The notes: generated by a model from the sequence alone, not told the origin. A DNA stretch of 64,000 nucleotides from Luteipulveratus mongoliensis (GCF_001190945.1 NZ_CP011112.1:3720001-3784000); one strand, 5' to 3'. Positions 43,392 through 52,796 are shown, counted from the stretch's first letter. Program-made: numbers and translations.

Positions 43392-45155
43392 TCAGAACGG
43401 TGGTGGGTCGAGGGCTGGTGCGGCCGGTGTGTCCGCGCGCACGAGCCCAGATCTGATGGCGGCCATCTCGGTGGTCATCGGGGCGGGATCGGCGTGTGGT
43501 TCGAGGAGGGCGGCGAGCTCTTGCTCCAGCCTTGAGAGGTCGGGTTCGGTGAGCTCGGCCGGGTTGTGGTGGTCGGCCAGGTGGGTGGTGATGCTCTGCC
43601 CGGTGAGGGTGGACCAGCGGACGCTGCCGTCGGGTGCTTGCTGGGAGTGCCACCAGCGGCGCGTCTTGGTCTCGTGGTGTGCCCGGTGCAGCAGGTGCAG
43701 GTTGTCTTCGTGGGTGGCGCCCTCGGAGGGCAGGCGCGCGCCGTTGACCCAGGGGGTGTCGTGGTCGAGGTCGCAGTCAGCAGCCGGGTGCTCACACCCG
43801 GGTGCTCGACAGTGCTGGTCGCGTGCTTGGACTTGTCGGCGCATCTTTGCTGGTGGCCGGTAGGTCGATGCGGAGTCGATGACCGCGCCGGTGAGGGGGT
43901 CGGTGACCAGGCGCCGCCACACTGATCCTTCGGCGAAGGCCAGGTTGCGGACCTGGTCGGCGGTCAGGAACCCGTACCCGGGCACCTCGGCCACGCCATG
44001 ACCGGTCAGTGGTGCGGACCCGCTCGGGTGCGGTGGCGTCGCGTTCGTTGGTGAGCAGTCACTGATGAGTCGTCCGCGGGCCGACCGGCGGCCACCGCGG
44101 CGCATCGGGTCTGCATCTGAGCACGCGCCCGTGGCCCCGGGCAGCAGGGTGGACAGGTGCACGATGACCTGCAGCTGCGCCGCGGGTGCGTCCGCCAGGA
44201 GCGCGTCGCCGGGGACCTGGCCGCGGATCAGCAGGTCGGTGGCGATGTCTGAGCGCAGCTGAGCCAGGGTCCGCCCATCACCGGCAGCCCGCGCCCGCCG
44301 AGCCAGCGCGGTCACTCGTTGCTGAGCGGCGAACGCTCGCTCACGGGAGGCGGTGATCGTGGTGTGCGCAACCCCGTGGCTGCCGGCGACAGTGTCGACA
44401 TCCCGCCGGGCGACCGCGTCCTGGGTGGCGCGGGCTGCGGCCTCGGAGGCGGACTCGGCCAGCACCAGCTGACGAGCCAGCCGGCGCCGGAACGTGGCTT
44501 GGGACAACGGCACCGACCCCAACACACCAGCCAGCTCAGTTCTCTGCGCGGCCGGGTCCGCGTCACTCTCCAGCGGCACTGCGCCGACCGGTGCGAGGAC
44601 CCGCTTGGCGACCATGTCCGCGGTGAGCGGGTCCAGGTGCGCGGTCTCCTTCAACAGGGTGCGCGCCCGCCACCCCGACACCGTGCCCTGACGCAACCGC
44701 GCCCGCAGATAACCCGCCCGCTCAGCCGTCGCGGTCGCGAACGCGACCCGCTCACGACACTGCGTGATCGGCAACCCGGTCAACAGCTGCACCTCAACCG
44801 TCGCCGCAGACCTTGCCAGACCCTGCCGGCTCCTGCGCGTCGAACGAGCCTCGTGCTGACCGACATTCAGCCCCGGATCATCCTCGATTCCGGTGACCAG
44901 CTGGCCTATCGCTTCGGCCTCGATCGACTCCGCCCAAGCCTGCACACCCTGCGCGGCCGTGATCAGCACCCCCGCCGCCGCCCGCGCCGCCTCATACTCA
45001 TCGATCTCAGCGGCCGCAGCCAGCGAAGGCGAGACCGGCCCGCGACCGCTGACCGCGCCGACGACATCAACGAGCCAGGACGCCAGGTGTGCGGGCAACC
45101 CAACCAGGGACAACGACTCGGGAGCGGCGTCCGCAGGCATCGGCTGGTCGGACAT
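43392..45155 (-). CDS. DUF222 / HNH endonuclease (13E12-repeat family)
   Basis: A 587-residue protein with an N-terminal helical DUF222 region (about 1-330), a variable linker, and a C-terminal HNH domain: CRAPGCEHPAADCDLDHD then EDNLHLLHRAHHETKT, holding zinc-binding cysteines and the catalytic His. This family is repeated in many actinobacterial genomes (REP13E12 in mycobacteria). ATG 45155 has a GGGGG site upstream. A near-consensus SOS box lies 40 bases before the start, so it is probably DNA-damage induced. Confidence 0.92.
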   Translation of the reverse strand: MSDQPMPADAAPESLSLVGLPAHLASWLVDVVGAVSGRGPVSPSLAAAAEIDEYEAARAAAGVLITAAQGVQAWAESIEAEAIGQLVTGIEDDPGLNVGQHEARSTRRSRQGLARSAATVEVQLLTGLPITQCRERVAFATATAERAGYLRARLRQGTVSGWRARTLLKETAHLDPLTADMVAKRVLAPVGAVPLESDADPAAQRTELAGVLGSVPLSQATFRRRLARQLVLAESASEAAARATQDAVARRDVDTVAGSHGVAHTTITASRERAFAAQQRVTALARRARAAGDGRTLAQLRSDIATDLLIRGQVPGDALLADAPAAQLQVIVHLSTLLPGATGACSDADPMRRGGRRSARGRLISDCSPTNATPPHPSGSAPLTGHGVAEVPGYGFLTADQVRNLAFAEGSVWRRLVTDPLTGAVIDSASTYRPPAKMRRQVQARDQHCRAPGCEHPAADCDLDHDTPWVNGARLPSEGATHEDNLHLLHRAHHETKTRRWWHSQQAPDGSVRWSTLTGQSITTHLADHHNPAELTEPDLSRLEQELAALLEPHADPAPMTTEMAAIRSGLVRADTPAAPALDPPPF

Positions 45156-45194
45156 CGGGCCCCCTCTCGCGTGGTCGTCGGGCAGCACCAGACT

Positions 45195-45210
45195 TCGAAT
45201 ATACGTTCGA
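45195..45210. promoter_or_regulatory. Candidate LexA (SOS) box of the HNH gene
   Basis: TCGAATATACGTTCGA differs from the actinobacterial consensus TCGAAC-N4-GTTCGA at one position. It lies 40-55 bases upstream of the HNH gene start. The rest of the 239-base gap to 45394 shows no gene. Confidence 0.7.
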
Positions 45211-45394
45211 CTCTAGTCGCTCGGATCAGTCACGCGCAAGGCCGAATCATTAATGGGGACAAGCAATTTCGGCTGTCGGTGGCTTCTGCTATGGCGCCCC
45301 AAACTGGCCCGCCGAGACCACCGACGCCATGGCGCGATGACCACCGAACTCGCGGCACCGACGTACGCCCATGCCTCTTGCTTAGGCTCTTGGC

Positions 45395-45742
45395 ATGACC
45401 ATCGTGAAGATCAACGCCATCACCGTGCCGGCCGACAGCGGGGACGAGCTCGGCCGACGGTTCGCCGCCCGCGCGGGCGCGGTTGACGGCCAGCCCGGCT
45501 TCGAGGGCTTCGAGCTCCTACGTCCGACCGATGACCGCAGCACGTGGCTGGTCATCACCCGATGGGCGGACGAGGAGTCCTTCGAGGCGTGGAAGACCAG
45601 TCAGAGCTTCGACCGCGCCCACCGAGGCACCAGCGGCGACCGGAATGCCGAGCCCGGCGAGGCGCCGCAGCGCCCCGTCGGCATGGAGTCCGAGCTGTGG
45701 TCGTACGAGGTCGCCACGGGTTCGGGCGGCGGTCCCCGATGA
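45395..45742 (+). CDS. Antibiotic biosynthesis monooxygenase (ABM) domain protein
   Basis: A 115-residue dimeric ABM-fold protein. AITVPADSGDELGRRFAARAG, GFEGFELLRPTD and LVITRWADEESFEAWK are typical. Members range from haem-degrading to quinol monooxygenases. The C-terminal extension after residue 80 is longer than in minimal ABM proteins and contains HRG...NAEP, resembling the IsdG/HmoB-like haem group, but activity is not predictable. ATGA overlap with yccF. Confidence 0.88.
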   Translation: MTIVKINAITVPADSGDELGRRFAARAGAVDGQPGFEGFELLRPTDDRSTWLVITRWADEESFEAWKTSQSFDRAHRGTSGDRNAEPGEAPQRPVGMESELWSYEVATGSGGGPR

Positions 45743-46149
45743 GACTCCTGCTCAACCTGATCTGGTTCGTCTTCGGCGGGCTGTGGCTCGCGATCGGCTA
45801 CGCGTTCGCCGGGCTGATCATGTGCCTGCTGATCGTCACGATCCCCTTCGGCGTCGTGTCCTTCCGGATCGCGTCGTACGTCCTGTGGCCGTTCGGGCGC
45901 ACCATCGTGGACAAGCCTGGTGCCGGGACCGGCTCGGTGATCCTCAACGTCATCTGGTTCGTGCTCGCGGGCTGGTGGCTGGCTCTGGGCCACATCCTGA
46001 CGGCCGTCGCGCAGGCGATCACGATCATCGGCATCCCGCTCGCGATCGCCAACATCAAGCTGATCCCGGTGACGCTGGTGCCGTTCGGGAAGGACATCGT
46101 CCCGACCACAGCTGTCCGCCAGGGTCAGCGACAGCTGCACTCCATGTGA
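45739..46149 (+). CDS. YccF-family inner membrane protein
   Basis: A 136-residue protein with two repeated hydrophobic halves, each holding a LLNLIWFVFGGLWLA or ILNVIWFVLAGWWLA segment and a TIPFG / GIPLA turn, characteristic of the YccF (DUF307) family. Function unknown. ATG 45739 overlaps the ABM stop. Its last 95 bases lie antisense to the end of the MFS gene at 46055. Confidence 0.92.
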   Translation: MRLLLNLIWFVFGGLWLAIGYAFAGLIMCLLIVTIPFGVVSFRIASYVLWPFGRTIVDKPGAGTGSVILNVIWFVLAGWWLALGHILTAVAQAITIIGIPLAIANIKLIPVTLVPFGKDIVPTTAVRQGQRQLHSM

Positions 46150-47335
46150 CCGCTTCAGGCGCCGCCCACCGACGGAGCCGCAGCATGGGGCCTAGCAGCG
46201 CGACCACCGTCGTGAGGATGCCGGCGGCAGCCAGGGTCGGGCGTACGCCCGCGACGGCCAGCAGCGGTGCGCCGAGCAGCATCCCGGCGCTACTCGTGGC
46301 GTTGATGACGACGGACTGACCGCTCATCAGCGTCCGCCGCACCGGCCCAGCGCCGGCCGCGGCGATGATCCGGTTGACCGCGCCAATACCGAGCACCGCG
46401 AAGCAGCCGCCGATACCTCCCATGAGCGCAAAGCCCCACGGGGTCGTCCACAGGCTCATCCCGATCCATGCGAGGCCGCCAACGGTCCATGCCAGTCGCG
46501 CCACGGCCATCGGCGCCAACCGGTGCACCACCCGACCGACGAGGAGTGTCCCTGTCAGGGACCCCACGCCGTACGCCGTCATCCCCGCTGCAAAGTAGAC
46601 GCCGGCCCGATCCTGCTGCGCGCCGTAGACCGACATGCCGAGGGTGAACGCGAACCACGTCAGGCAGCTGGTCCCGCGCAGCAGCCAGCCTCGTGCCACG
46701 TCGGGGCGGCCGACCAGAGCGGACCGGATGCTCGGAATCTCCTCTACTGCTCCGTCGGCGGGCTCGGTGGGCCGAACCGGCAGCGCGAGCAACGCTGAGA
46801 CCACGAGCATGAACGCCTCGAACCAGAGCGCCGGCAGGAGCCATCCGAGCATCACGGCGACGCCCCCGAGTGACGGCCCGACCAGCATCGTGCCGCGACG
46901 AATGCCGTCCTGCCACGTCAGCAGCGACACGGCACCTCGCTCCCCCAGCCGGTCACCGATGTCGGCGAAGAGGGCCATGAGTCCCGGCGCCGCCAGGGCC
47001 TGGAACACGCCGAGCGCCAGTCCGGCCGCCGCGAGGGTCACGGCGTTCAGCCCGCCGAGCCAGGCCAGCAGCGGGACAACCGCCAAAGGCGCGGCCTCGC
47101 CGACCTGCACCGCGGCCAGGCCCCGTCCGGACGTGATTCGCTGCCGCAGACTCCGCGCCCACCACGGCGACGTCAGTACCGGCAGGCCGGCAGCGCCGGT
47201 CACCAGGCCGAGGGCGGCGACAGAACCCGTCTCCTGGAGCACCACCAAGGGCAGGGCCACCTGGGCGAACCGGAAGGCCAGCTCGCTCATCGCGTAGCCG
47301 GCGAAGAGTCGTGTCGCGTCACCTCGTGCACTCAC
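46055..47335 (-). CDS. MFS transporter (12 TM, MFS_3-like)
   Basis: A 426-residue major facilitator starting RLFAGYAMSELAFRFAQVAL, with about twelve hydrophobic segments and the family's long TM10-11 region. The final 30 or so residues (from EAVTWSAAVAD) are encoded antisense to yccF and look like a non-conserved tail. The divergent LysR gene and the palindrome at 47394 probably control it. Substrate unknown. Confidence 0.86.
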   Translation of the reverse strand: MSARGDATRLFAGYAMSELAFRFAQVALPLVVLQETGSVAALGLVTGAAGLPVLTSPWWARSLRQRITSGRGLAAVQVGEAAPLAVVPLLAWLGGLNAVTLAAAGLALGVFQALAAPGLMALFADIGDRLGERGAVSLLTWQDGIRRGTMLVGPSLGGVAVMLGWLLPALWFEAFMLVVSALLALPVRPTEPADGAVEEIPSIRSALVGRPDVARGWLLRGTSCLTWFAFTLGMSVYGAQQDRAGVYFAAGMTAYGVGSLTGTLLVGRVVHRLAPMAVARLAWTVGGLAWIGMSLWTTPWGFALMGGIGGCFAVLGIGAVNRIIAAAGAGPVRRTLMSGQSVVINATSSAGMLLGAPLLAVAGVRPTLAAAGILTTVVALLGPMLRLRRWAAPEAVTWSAAVADPGGQLWSGRCPSRTAPASPGSA

Positions 47336-47393
47336 CCGTCCACTGTCTGTCCTGACGTCGGTCCTCGGTAGAGAGCAAAGCGATGGATCCGCT

Positions 47394-47410
47394 CATAGGC
47401 TGTGCCTATG
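47394..47410. promoter_or_regulatory. Palindromic LysR operator at the LysR start codon
   Basis: CATAGGC-TGT-GCCTATG, a perfect 7-bp inverted repeat with the T-N11-A pattern. Its right arm contains the ATG of the LysR gene, which suggests autorepression; the divergent MFS gene starts 59 bases away. Confidence 0.7.
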
Positions 47411-48289
47411 AACTCATCACCGAGCGTCGATGACCTGAGACTGGTCCTGGCCGTACGGCGCGCCGGCTCGGTTGGGTCGGCGGCTCGAGAGCTGGGCAGC
47501 AGCCAGCCCTCGGCGAGCCAGCGTTTAGCGCGTATCGAACGCCGTTGCGGCACAGTCCTTTTCGATCGTGACACGACCGGTGCCCGACCGACCGCGGCCG
47601 GGCTGGAGATGGCACGTCAAGCCGAGCACATCCTGGGTCATCTGGAGGGCGTGTACGCATCGACTGCGGCGGCCACCGAAGAGCGCCCTCTGGTGATCGG
47701 CACGTTCGCCAGTCTGGCCGCATCCGTGCTCCCGGCACTGGACGAGCTGCTTCCGGACGTGTCCATCGAGCAACGCTTCGACCACGGCAACCGGATGATC
47801 GAGTGGGTGGCCGAAGGCACCATGGACGCCACCTTCGTGGCGATCGTCGAGCAGGTCACCCTGCCTCGACGGGTCTTGGTGCATCCGGTCGGAGCTGACC
47901 GGCTGGTGCTGTTCCGACCTGCCGCAGCCACACCGGCCGGTCGCGGCAGGTGGCCGTTCAAGGGCCGTGCGGTCGTGTACTCGACGTACGACCTCGGCTC
48001 GGCCCAGCTCCAGGCGCGGCTCGAGTCGTTGGGCGCCACCGCACGTCGCGGAGTGACCATGCCGACCACTCTCGCCATGGCCCGGCGCCGAGGGCACCTG
48101 GCTGTCGTCCCGCAGAGCGCCATCGCCCGCGACCTACGCGACGGCGAGGCGATCGATCGGCTGCCCTTCACGAGCAGGCTCAGGCTGTCCATGGTCACGG
48201 GTCGCGAACCCGACCCGCGGCTCGTTCGCGTGCTGCCGACGCTGCGCCGCGACCTTGGCCTGACACCCGTCAGGGCGCCCGCACGGTAA
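47408..48289 (+). CDS. LysR family transcriptional regulator
   Basis: A 293-residue regulator with the LysR helix-turn-helix (LVLAVRRAGSVGSAARELG, SQPSASQRLARIERRCG) and an effector-binding domain. ATG 47408 lies in the right arm of a perfect palindrome. Divergent from the MFS transporter gene, its likely target. Its end is 35 bases from the end of the DUF2786 gene on the other strand. Confidence 0.9.
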   Translation: MNSSPSVDDLRLVLAVRRAGSVGSAARELGSSQPSASQRLARIERRCGTVLFDRDTTGARPTAAGLEMARQAEHILGHLEGVYASTAAATEERPLVIGTFASLAASVLPALDELLPDVSIEQRFDHGNRMIEWVAEGTMDATFVAIVEQVTLPRRVLVHPVGADRLVLFRPAAATPAGRGRWPFKGRAVVYSTYDLGSAQLQARLESLGATARRGVTMPTTLAMARRRGHLAVVPQSAIARDLRDGEAIDRLPFTSRLRLSMVTGREPDPRLVRVLPTLRRDLGLTPVRAPAR

Positions 48290-48324
48290 CTGAGCGGGCG
48301 CAGGCACGGCCGATCGGTGCCGAC

Positions 48325-49680
48325 TCAGGAATCCGGCCGGCCGTCGCGGCCACCCGACCGGAGCTCGTCCGCTGACGAGAGCCGGGCTCGGTCCGCAGCG
48401 CTGCGACCCGAGTGCCAGCCCTCGGCATCTCTGGCCGGTCGCGGACCACTCTTCTTGACCTGCGGGAAGAGCGTGTCGACCGCTTGCCTCACGTCCTGGT
48501 CACGGTCGGCAAGGACACGGACCAACGCGCCGCGCTCGGGCCGAATCGACGCCTCGCCGGGACGCTCAGGCTCGCCGACGGGATCGGCCTGGGCCGCCGC
48601 AACCGCGGCGTCAGCGGCCTCCTGCAGCCGCTCGCCGATCCGCATGGCGTAGGCGGACAGGAACGACGACCGGAAGCTCCGCGTCCGGCTGCGACCGCGG
48701 GCGTCGGTGCGCTTGCCGGCCGCCGTCATCGCCTGCGTGGCCTGGACCAGGAGTGATGTGTAGAGCAGCTCAACCGCATCCGCATCGACCTCGAAACCGA
48801 CCACCGTGGCGAACCCGAGCTGCTGACTCCAGACCACCTGACAACGATTGACCTGGGCGACGGCGGTCAGCAGCATCGCTTTCTGACCGTCGTACGGGTT
48901 GTCGACGCCGATCCGCCGGCCGCCGGGACCGTGTCCCTCGTGCCCGGACACCTCGTCAGCAGCAGCGACCAGCGCGGCATCGATGCTGTGGCGAGCCATC
49001 AGCGACTGGGCACCTGCGGTGAACGTCTCGGCCTCGGCCTCGAACGTCGTGGACTCCGCCTTGGCGAGCAGCTGACGCACCCTGGCCAGGATCCGTTCGT
49101 CAACAGCCGGTCGGTCCTGCCGATCCGCCACAGCGACGTCGGGTCTGGCCGTGCCGGGCAACGGGGTCAGCCTCTCGATCCTCGGGAGCTGGAGAAGCAG
49201 GTGCAGCACGGTCAGCGTCCGGGTCAGCAGCATCAGCCAGTCGGAGCCGCGGTGGCGATGGGCCTGCAGCAGAGACTGGGACCTCGGCCACCATGAGCCA
49301 CGGCTGATGTCGGCCAGCTGGGCGTGCCAGCGGCGATCGACCGTTGCTGTCGCATATCCGGCGAGCTGATCGACCATGACGTCGGCCAGGAGCTCTTGCT
49401 CAGCCGGAGCCAGGCGGCGCACGGCGAGGCGATGGACGTCGGCCGGCTGCCAGCCGCCGTCCCAGGCACGCAGCACACCCTGATGGAGCTGCGCTCCCAG
49501 CTCGCTGACGACGATCTGCTCTCCGGTCGCCGTCCCGCAACGCTGAGCGAGGGCGACAGCCACATCGTCGAGCGCGTCACCACGATCCAGGGCAATGGCA
49601 GTGACCGCGTGACCGATCTGACGCCTGACGTCCTGCCGTGCCACCTCGAGCAGAGGCTCAGAGCTGTGGTCGTCGTTCAC
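48325..49680 (-). CDS. DUF2786 domain protein
   Basis: A 451-residue protein. The central VRQLLAKAESTTFEAEAETF then ALMARHSI-like block (QSLMARHSIDAAL) is the DUF2786 signature; the N-terminal half is helical and the C-terminal region has RSFLSAYAMRIGERLQEA. Relatives are common in actinobacteria and phages; function unknown. It lies 8 bases after recX's stop position on the same strand and may be co-transcribed with recA-recX. Confidence 0.85.
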   Translation of the reverse strand: MNDDHSSEPLLEVARQDVRRQIGHAVTAIALDRGDALDDVAVALAQRCGTATGEQIVVSELGAQLHQGVLRAWDGGWQPADVHRLAVRRLAPAEQELLADVMVDQLAGYATATVDRRWHAQLADISRGSWWPRSQSLLQAHRHRGSDWLMLLTRTLTVLHLLLQLPRIERLTPLPGTARPDVAVADRQDRPAVDERILARVRQLLAKAESTTFEAEAETFTAGAQSLMARHSIDAALVAAADEVSGHEGHGPGGRRIGVDNPYDGQKAMLLTAVAQVNRCQVVWSQQLGFATVVGFEVDADAVELLYTSLLVQATQAMTAAGKRTDARGRSRTRSFRSSFLSAYAMRIGERLQEAADAAVAAAQADPVGEPERPGEASIRPERGALVRVLADRDQDVRQAVDTLFPQVKKSGPRPARDAEGWHSGRSAADRARLSSADELRSGGRDGRPDS

Positions 49681-49688
49681 GTTCTCCC

Positions 49689-50300
49689 CTAGTCGGGCTG
49701 GTGCTCGGGCGCGTCCGCGATGACTTCCTTGATGACGGCCCAGGACAGCGATGATGAATACCCTTTGCGCGCAAGCATTCCCGCCATCCGGCGGGCCTGG
49801 ACCGTGGGGTCGAGGCCATGCATCGAGCGCATCTTCTTCTCCGCGAGCGCCCGAGCGCGTTCGCGTTCGTCCTCGTCGTTGATGTCCTCGAGCGTCGCTG
49901 CCACGGTGTCGTCATCGACCCCTTTGCGGCGTAGCTCTTGACGCAGGGCACCACGCGCCAGGCCGCGGCCAGTCTGCTGGGAGCGCACCAGCATCTGCGC
50001 GTAGGCCCCGTCGTCGATCAGCCCGACCTCCTCCATCCGGTCGAGCACCCGCGAGGCAACCTCGTCGTCGCAGCCCTTCTGGCGCAGCTTGTCGGCCAGC
50101 TGCCGGCGACTGCGGGGCGCCATCGTCAGCTGTCGCAGCACGATGGCGCGGGCGACCTCGTCGGCATCCGGCTCCGGATCCGCCGCCGCCGTGCGGTCGG
50201 GGTCGGTCAGTGGGTCACCGGGCGGCGCGGGTTGCGGGGCCGCCCCCCGAGCGAACTCTGGGGGCGGCCCCGCGGCCCGTGCATCGAACGGTCGAGTCAC
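49689..50300 (-). CDS. recX: Regulatory protein RecX
   Basis: Modulator of RecA filaments. The 203 residues begin with a Pro/Ala-rich non-conserved stretch (1-45), then three RecX three-helix repeats: APRSRRQLADKLRQKGCDDE, EEVGLIDDGAYAQMLVRS, and the KGVDDDTV and RKGYSSSLSWAVIKEV repeats. It begins 2 bases after the recA stop, so the pair is one operon. Confidence 0.95.
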   Translation of the reverse strand: MTRPFDARAAGPPPEFARGAAPQPAPPGDPLTDPDRTAAADPEPDADEVARAIVLRQLTMAPRSRRQLADKLRQKGCDDEVASRVLDRMEEVGLIDDGAYAQMLVRSQQTGRGLARGALRQELRRKGVDDDTVAATLEDINDEDERERARALAEKKMRSMHGLDPTVQARRMAGMLARKGYSSSLSWAVIKEVIADAPEHQPD

Positions 50301-50302
50301 GG

Positions 50303-51451
50303 TCAGAACTTGACCGGCACCTCAGAAACCGGCGGCGCGGCGACACCGCCGGTCTTTGCAGCGCCAGCGACCTTCCCGGCACCCACAGCCTTGCCGGCGT
50401 CGATCGCCTTGGCGGCATCGGCCGGCTTGTCGACCTGGGGACCGACTCCGAGCTTTTCCTTGATCTTCTTCTCGATCTCGTCGGCAAGATCCGGGTTGTC
50501 CTTGAGGAAGGTGCGGGCATTTTCCTTGCCCTGACCGAGCTGATCGCCCTCGTAGGTGTACCAAGCGCCGGACTTGCGCACGAAGCCGTGCTCGACACCC
50601 ATGTCGATCAGGCCGCCCTCGCGGGAGATGCCGTGGCCGTAGAGGATGTCGAACTCAGCCTGCTTGAACGGCGGGGAAACCTTGTTCTTGACGACCTTGA
50701 CCCGGGTGCGGTTGCCGACCGGGTCCGAGCCGTCCTTCAGCGTCTCGATGCGACGGATGTCCAGTCGCACCGACGCGTAGAACTTCAGCGCCTTGCCACC
50801 TGTGGTGGTCTCGGGCGAGCCGAACATGACGCCGATCTTCTCGCGCAGCTGGTTGATGAAGATCGCGGTGGTGCCGGTGTTGCTCAGGGCCCCGGTGATC
50901 TTGCGCAACGCCTGCGACATCAGCCGGGCCTGCAGACCGACGTGGCTGTCACCCATCTCACCCTCGATCTCGGCGCGTGGCACCAGAGCCGCCACCGAGT
51001 CGATCACGATGACGTCGAGCGAGCCGGAGCGGATCAGCATGTCCGTGATCTCCAGCGCCTGCTCACCGGTGTCCGGCTGGCTGACCAGCAGAGCATCGGT
51101 GTCGACGCCGAGCTTCTTGGCATATTCCGGGTCGAGCGCGTGCTCGGCGTCGATGAACGCCGCCAGGCCACCGGCCCGCTGCGCACTGGCCACCGCGTGC
51201 AGGGCGACCGTCGTCTTGCCCGAGCTCTCCGGGCCGTAGACCTCCACCACGCGACCGCGAGGCAGTCCGCCGATCCCGAGCGCGACATCGAGCGCGATGG
51301 AGCCGGTCGGGATGACGTCGATCGGCGGGCGGACGTCGTCGCCGAGGCGCATCACCGCGCCCTTGCCGTGGGCCTTCTCGATCTGCGACAGGACAACGTC
51401 CAGGGACTTCAGCTTGTCGCCGGACTCAGATGACCTGGGGGCTGGTGCCAT
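50303..51451 (-). CDS. recA: Recombinase A
   Basis: Strand-exchange protein and SOS co-protease. Walker A GPESSGKT is at residues 73-80, followed by [30 protein letters not shown] and loop L2 [20 protein letters not shown]. At 382 residues it is longer than the usual 345-350 because the C-terminus carries an Ala/Gly/Lys tract between [11 protein letters not shown] and PVKF. A candidate SOS box lies 182 bases upstream. recX follows at once. Confidence 0.98.
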   Translation of the reverse strand: MAPAPRSSESGDKLKSLDVVLSQIEKAHGKGAVMRLGDDVRPPIDVIPTGSIALDVALGIGGLPRGRVVEVYGPESSGKTTVALHAVASAQRAGGLAAFIDAEHALDPEYAKKLGVDTDALLVSQPDTGEQALEITDMLIRSGSLDVIVIDSVAALVPRAEIEGEMGDSHVGLQARLMSQALRKITGALSNTGTTAIFINQLREKIGVMFGSPETTTGGKALKFYASVRLDIRRIETLKDGSDPVGNRTRVKVVKNKVSPPFKQAEFDILYGHGISREGGLIDMGVEHGFVRKSGAWYTYEGDQLGQGKENARTFLKDNPDLADEIEKKIKEKLGVGPQVDKPADAAKAIDAGKAVGAGKVAGAAKTGGVAAPPVSEVPVKF

Positions 51452-51632
51452 AACGGCTGCTCCTTCAAAGAAACTCGTGGGCGGGCGCGCCTACCTTCGA
51501 CCGACCGAGGTCCGCAGGTGCGGTGCCTCGAGTACGTGTCAGACGCTAGGAGCCGCCACCGACAACCACCGCACGCCCACGTCGTGCTGTGGACAAAGTG
51601 GCCGCCGGACGGGCACCTGTGCACAAACGTAT

Positions 51633-51648
51633 CCGAACACGCGTACGA
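51633..51648. promoter_or_regulatory. Candidate SOS box of recA
   Basis: CCGAACACGCGTACGA matches TCGAAC-N4-GTTCGA at 10 of the 12 fixed positions. It lies in the 233-base gap between the transglutaminase gene and recA, the only place for a recA promoter close to the gene. Distance to the recA start is 182 bases. Confidence 0.5.
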
Positions 51649-51684
51649 GAAGCACGCGACCCGCCGTACCCCGCGTGTCGGTCC

Positions 51685-52485
51685 TCAGACCATCGAGACC
51701 GGGCTCACCTGGTCATCGTGTGGGAGGGGCCCCTCGACCAAGGCGGTCACCCGCATCCCGCGCAGGTTGACCCGCCCGCCGAAGCGGGTGAGGAACGAGG
51801 TGTCCGCCGCGTCGCGACCCGTCGAGATGCGCAGCAGCGACTGCCGGGGCGCCAGCCCCGTCGAGTCGACCAGGTGCCACGCACCGTCGACGTAGGCCTC
51901 GGCCACGGCGTGGAAGTCCATCGGCACCAGACCTGGTGCGTAGCAGGCCACGATGCGCGCAGGGACCTCGAGCGCCCGCAGCATCGCCACCGTCAGATGG
52001 GCGAAGTCGCGGCACACACCGTCGCGCGCCAGAAACGTGTCGATCGCACTGTCGGTGACCCGGGAGGACCCGATGACGTACGCCGTCCGCTCCCGCACCC
52101 ACGCGCGTACGGCCTGCAGGAGCTCCATCTCCTTGAGATCGCCGAACTCCTCACGGGCCGAGCCGAGCAGCCGGTCGGACTCGCAGTAGCGGCTCGGCAG
52201 CAGGTAGGTCAGCCGGTCGACGAGGTCCTCCTCGAACGGCTCCGCCTCCCCCACGACCGTCGCCTCGTAGCGCACCTCGTGCTGGCCGGGCTGGACGTCG
52301 ACCACATGGGTCACACCGTCGTGCCGACCTCTCAGCGCGAGCACGTCGCGGGCCTCGCCCTCGGCCGTGACCGTGAACGTGTCCTCGATCTGCAGGCCGG
52401 GGCGCTGGGCAACCGCCACCTGGATCGCCAGCCGGGCAGGCGTGGCCACCTGAAGGTTGAGCACGGACGTGACGGTTCGCTTCAC
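51685..52485 (-). CDS. Transglutaminase-like domain protein
   Basis: A 266-residue cysteine-protease-fold protein. The catalytic triad is visible: Cys158 in ARDGVCRDFAHL, His192 in MDFHAVAEAYV and Asp207 in WHLVDSTG. The N-terminal half is a beta-rich region with EVRYEATVVGEAE. Such proteins in bacteria act as peptidases or transglutaminases of unknown substrate. The GTG start follows the DUF3046 stop directly, so the two are coupled. Confidence 0.9.
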   Translation of the reverse strand: MKRTVTSVLNLQVATPARLAIQVAVAQRPGLQIEDTFTVTAEGEARDVLALRGRHDGVTHVVDVQPGQHEVRYEATVVGEAEPFEEDLVDRLTYLLPSRYCESDRLLGSAREEFGDLKEMELLQAVRAWVRERTAYVIGSSRVTDSAIDTFLARDGVCRDFAHLTVAMLRALEVPARIVACYAPGLVPMDFHAVAEAYVDGAWHLVDSTGLAPRQSLLRISTGRDAADTSFLTRFGGRVNLRGMRVTALVEGPLPHDDQVSPVSMV

Positions 52486-52716
52486 CTACAGCTCCTTCGG
52501 GTTCTCGCGGACGGGCACATCCTTGCCGAGCAGCCGCTCGGGCGGTACGCCCATATCGGCGCACATGGCCAGCCAGACCTCGCGTGGTTTGTGGCGTGCT
52601 TCGAGGGCTTCGTCGACCGTGAGATCACCGAGCGCGTGGATCATGTGGGTGCGCGCGAGCATTCTGCTGTACGACGCCCCGAACTCGTCGTCCATCAGCC
52701 GCCAGAACTCGCTCAT
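52486..52716 (-). CDS. DUF3046 protein
   Basis: A 76-residue actinobacterial protein of family DUF3046: MSEFWRLMDDEFGASYSRML, then ALGDLTVDEALEA and PREVWLAMCADMGVP. It usually lies next to recA, as here with one gene between. Function unknown. ATG 52716 taken; GTG 52722 is possible. Its stop abuts the start of the transglutaminase gene. Confidence 0.92.
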   Translation of the reverse strand: MSEFWRLMDDEFGASYSRMLARTHMIHALGDLTVDEALEARHKPREVWLAMCADMGVPPERLLGKDVPVRENPKEL

Positions 52717-52796
52717 CCGCACAGGGGCGACGGTCTCACACGCGATCCGGCCAAGAGGGTCCGGGCAGTGCGGAGCAGTCGGCGATACTGACCCGC

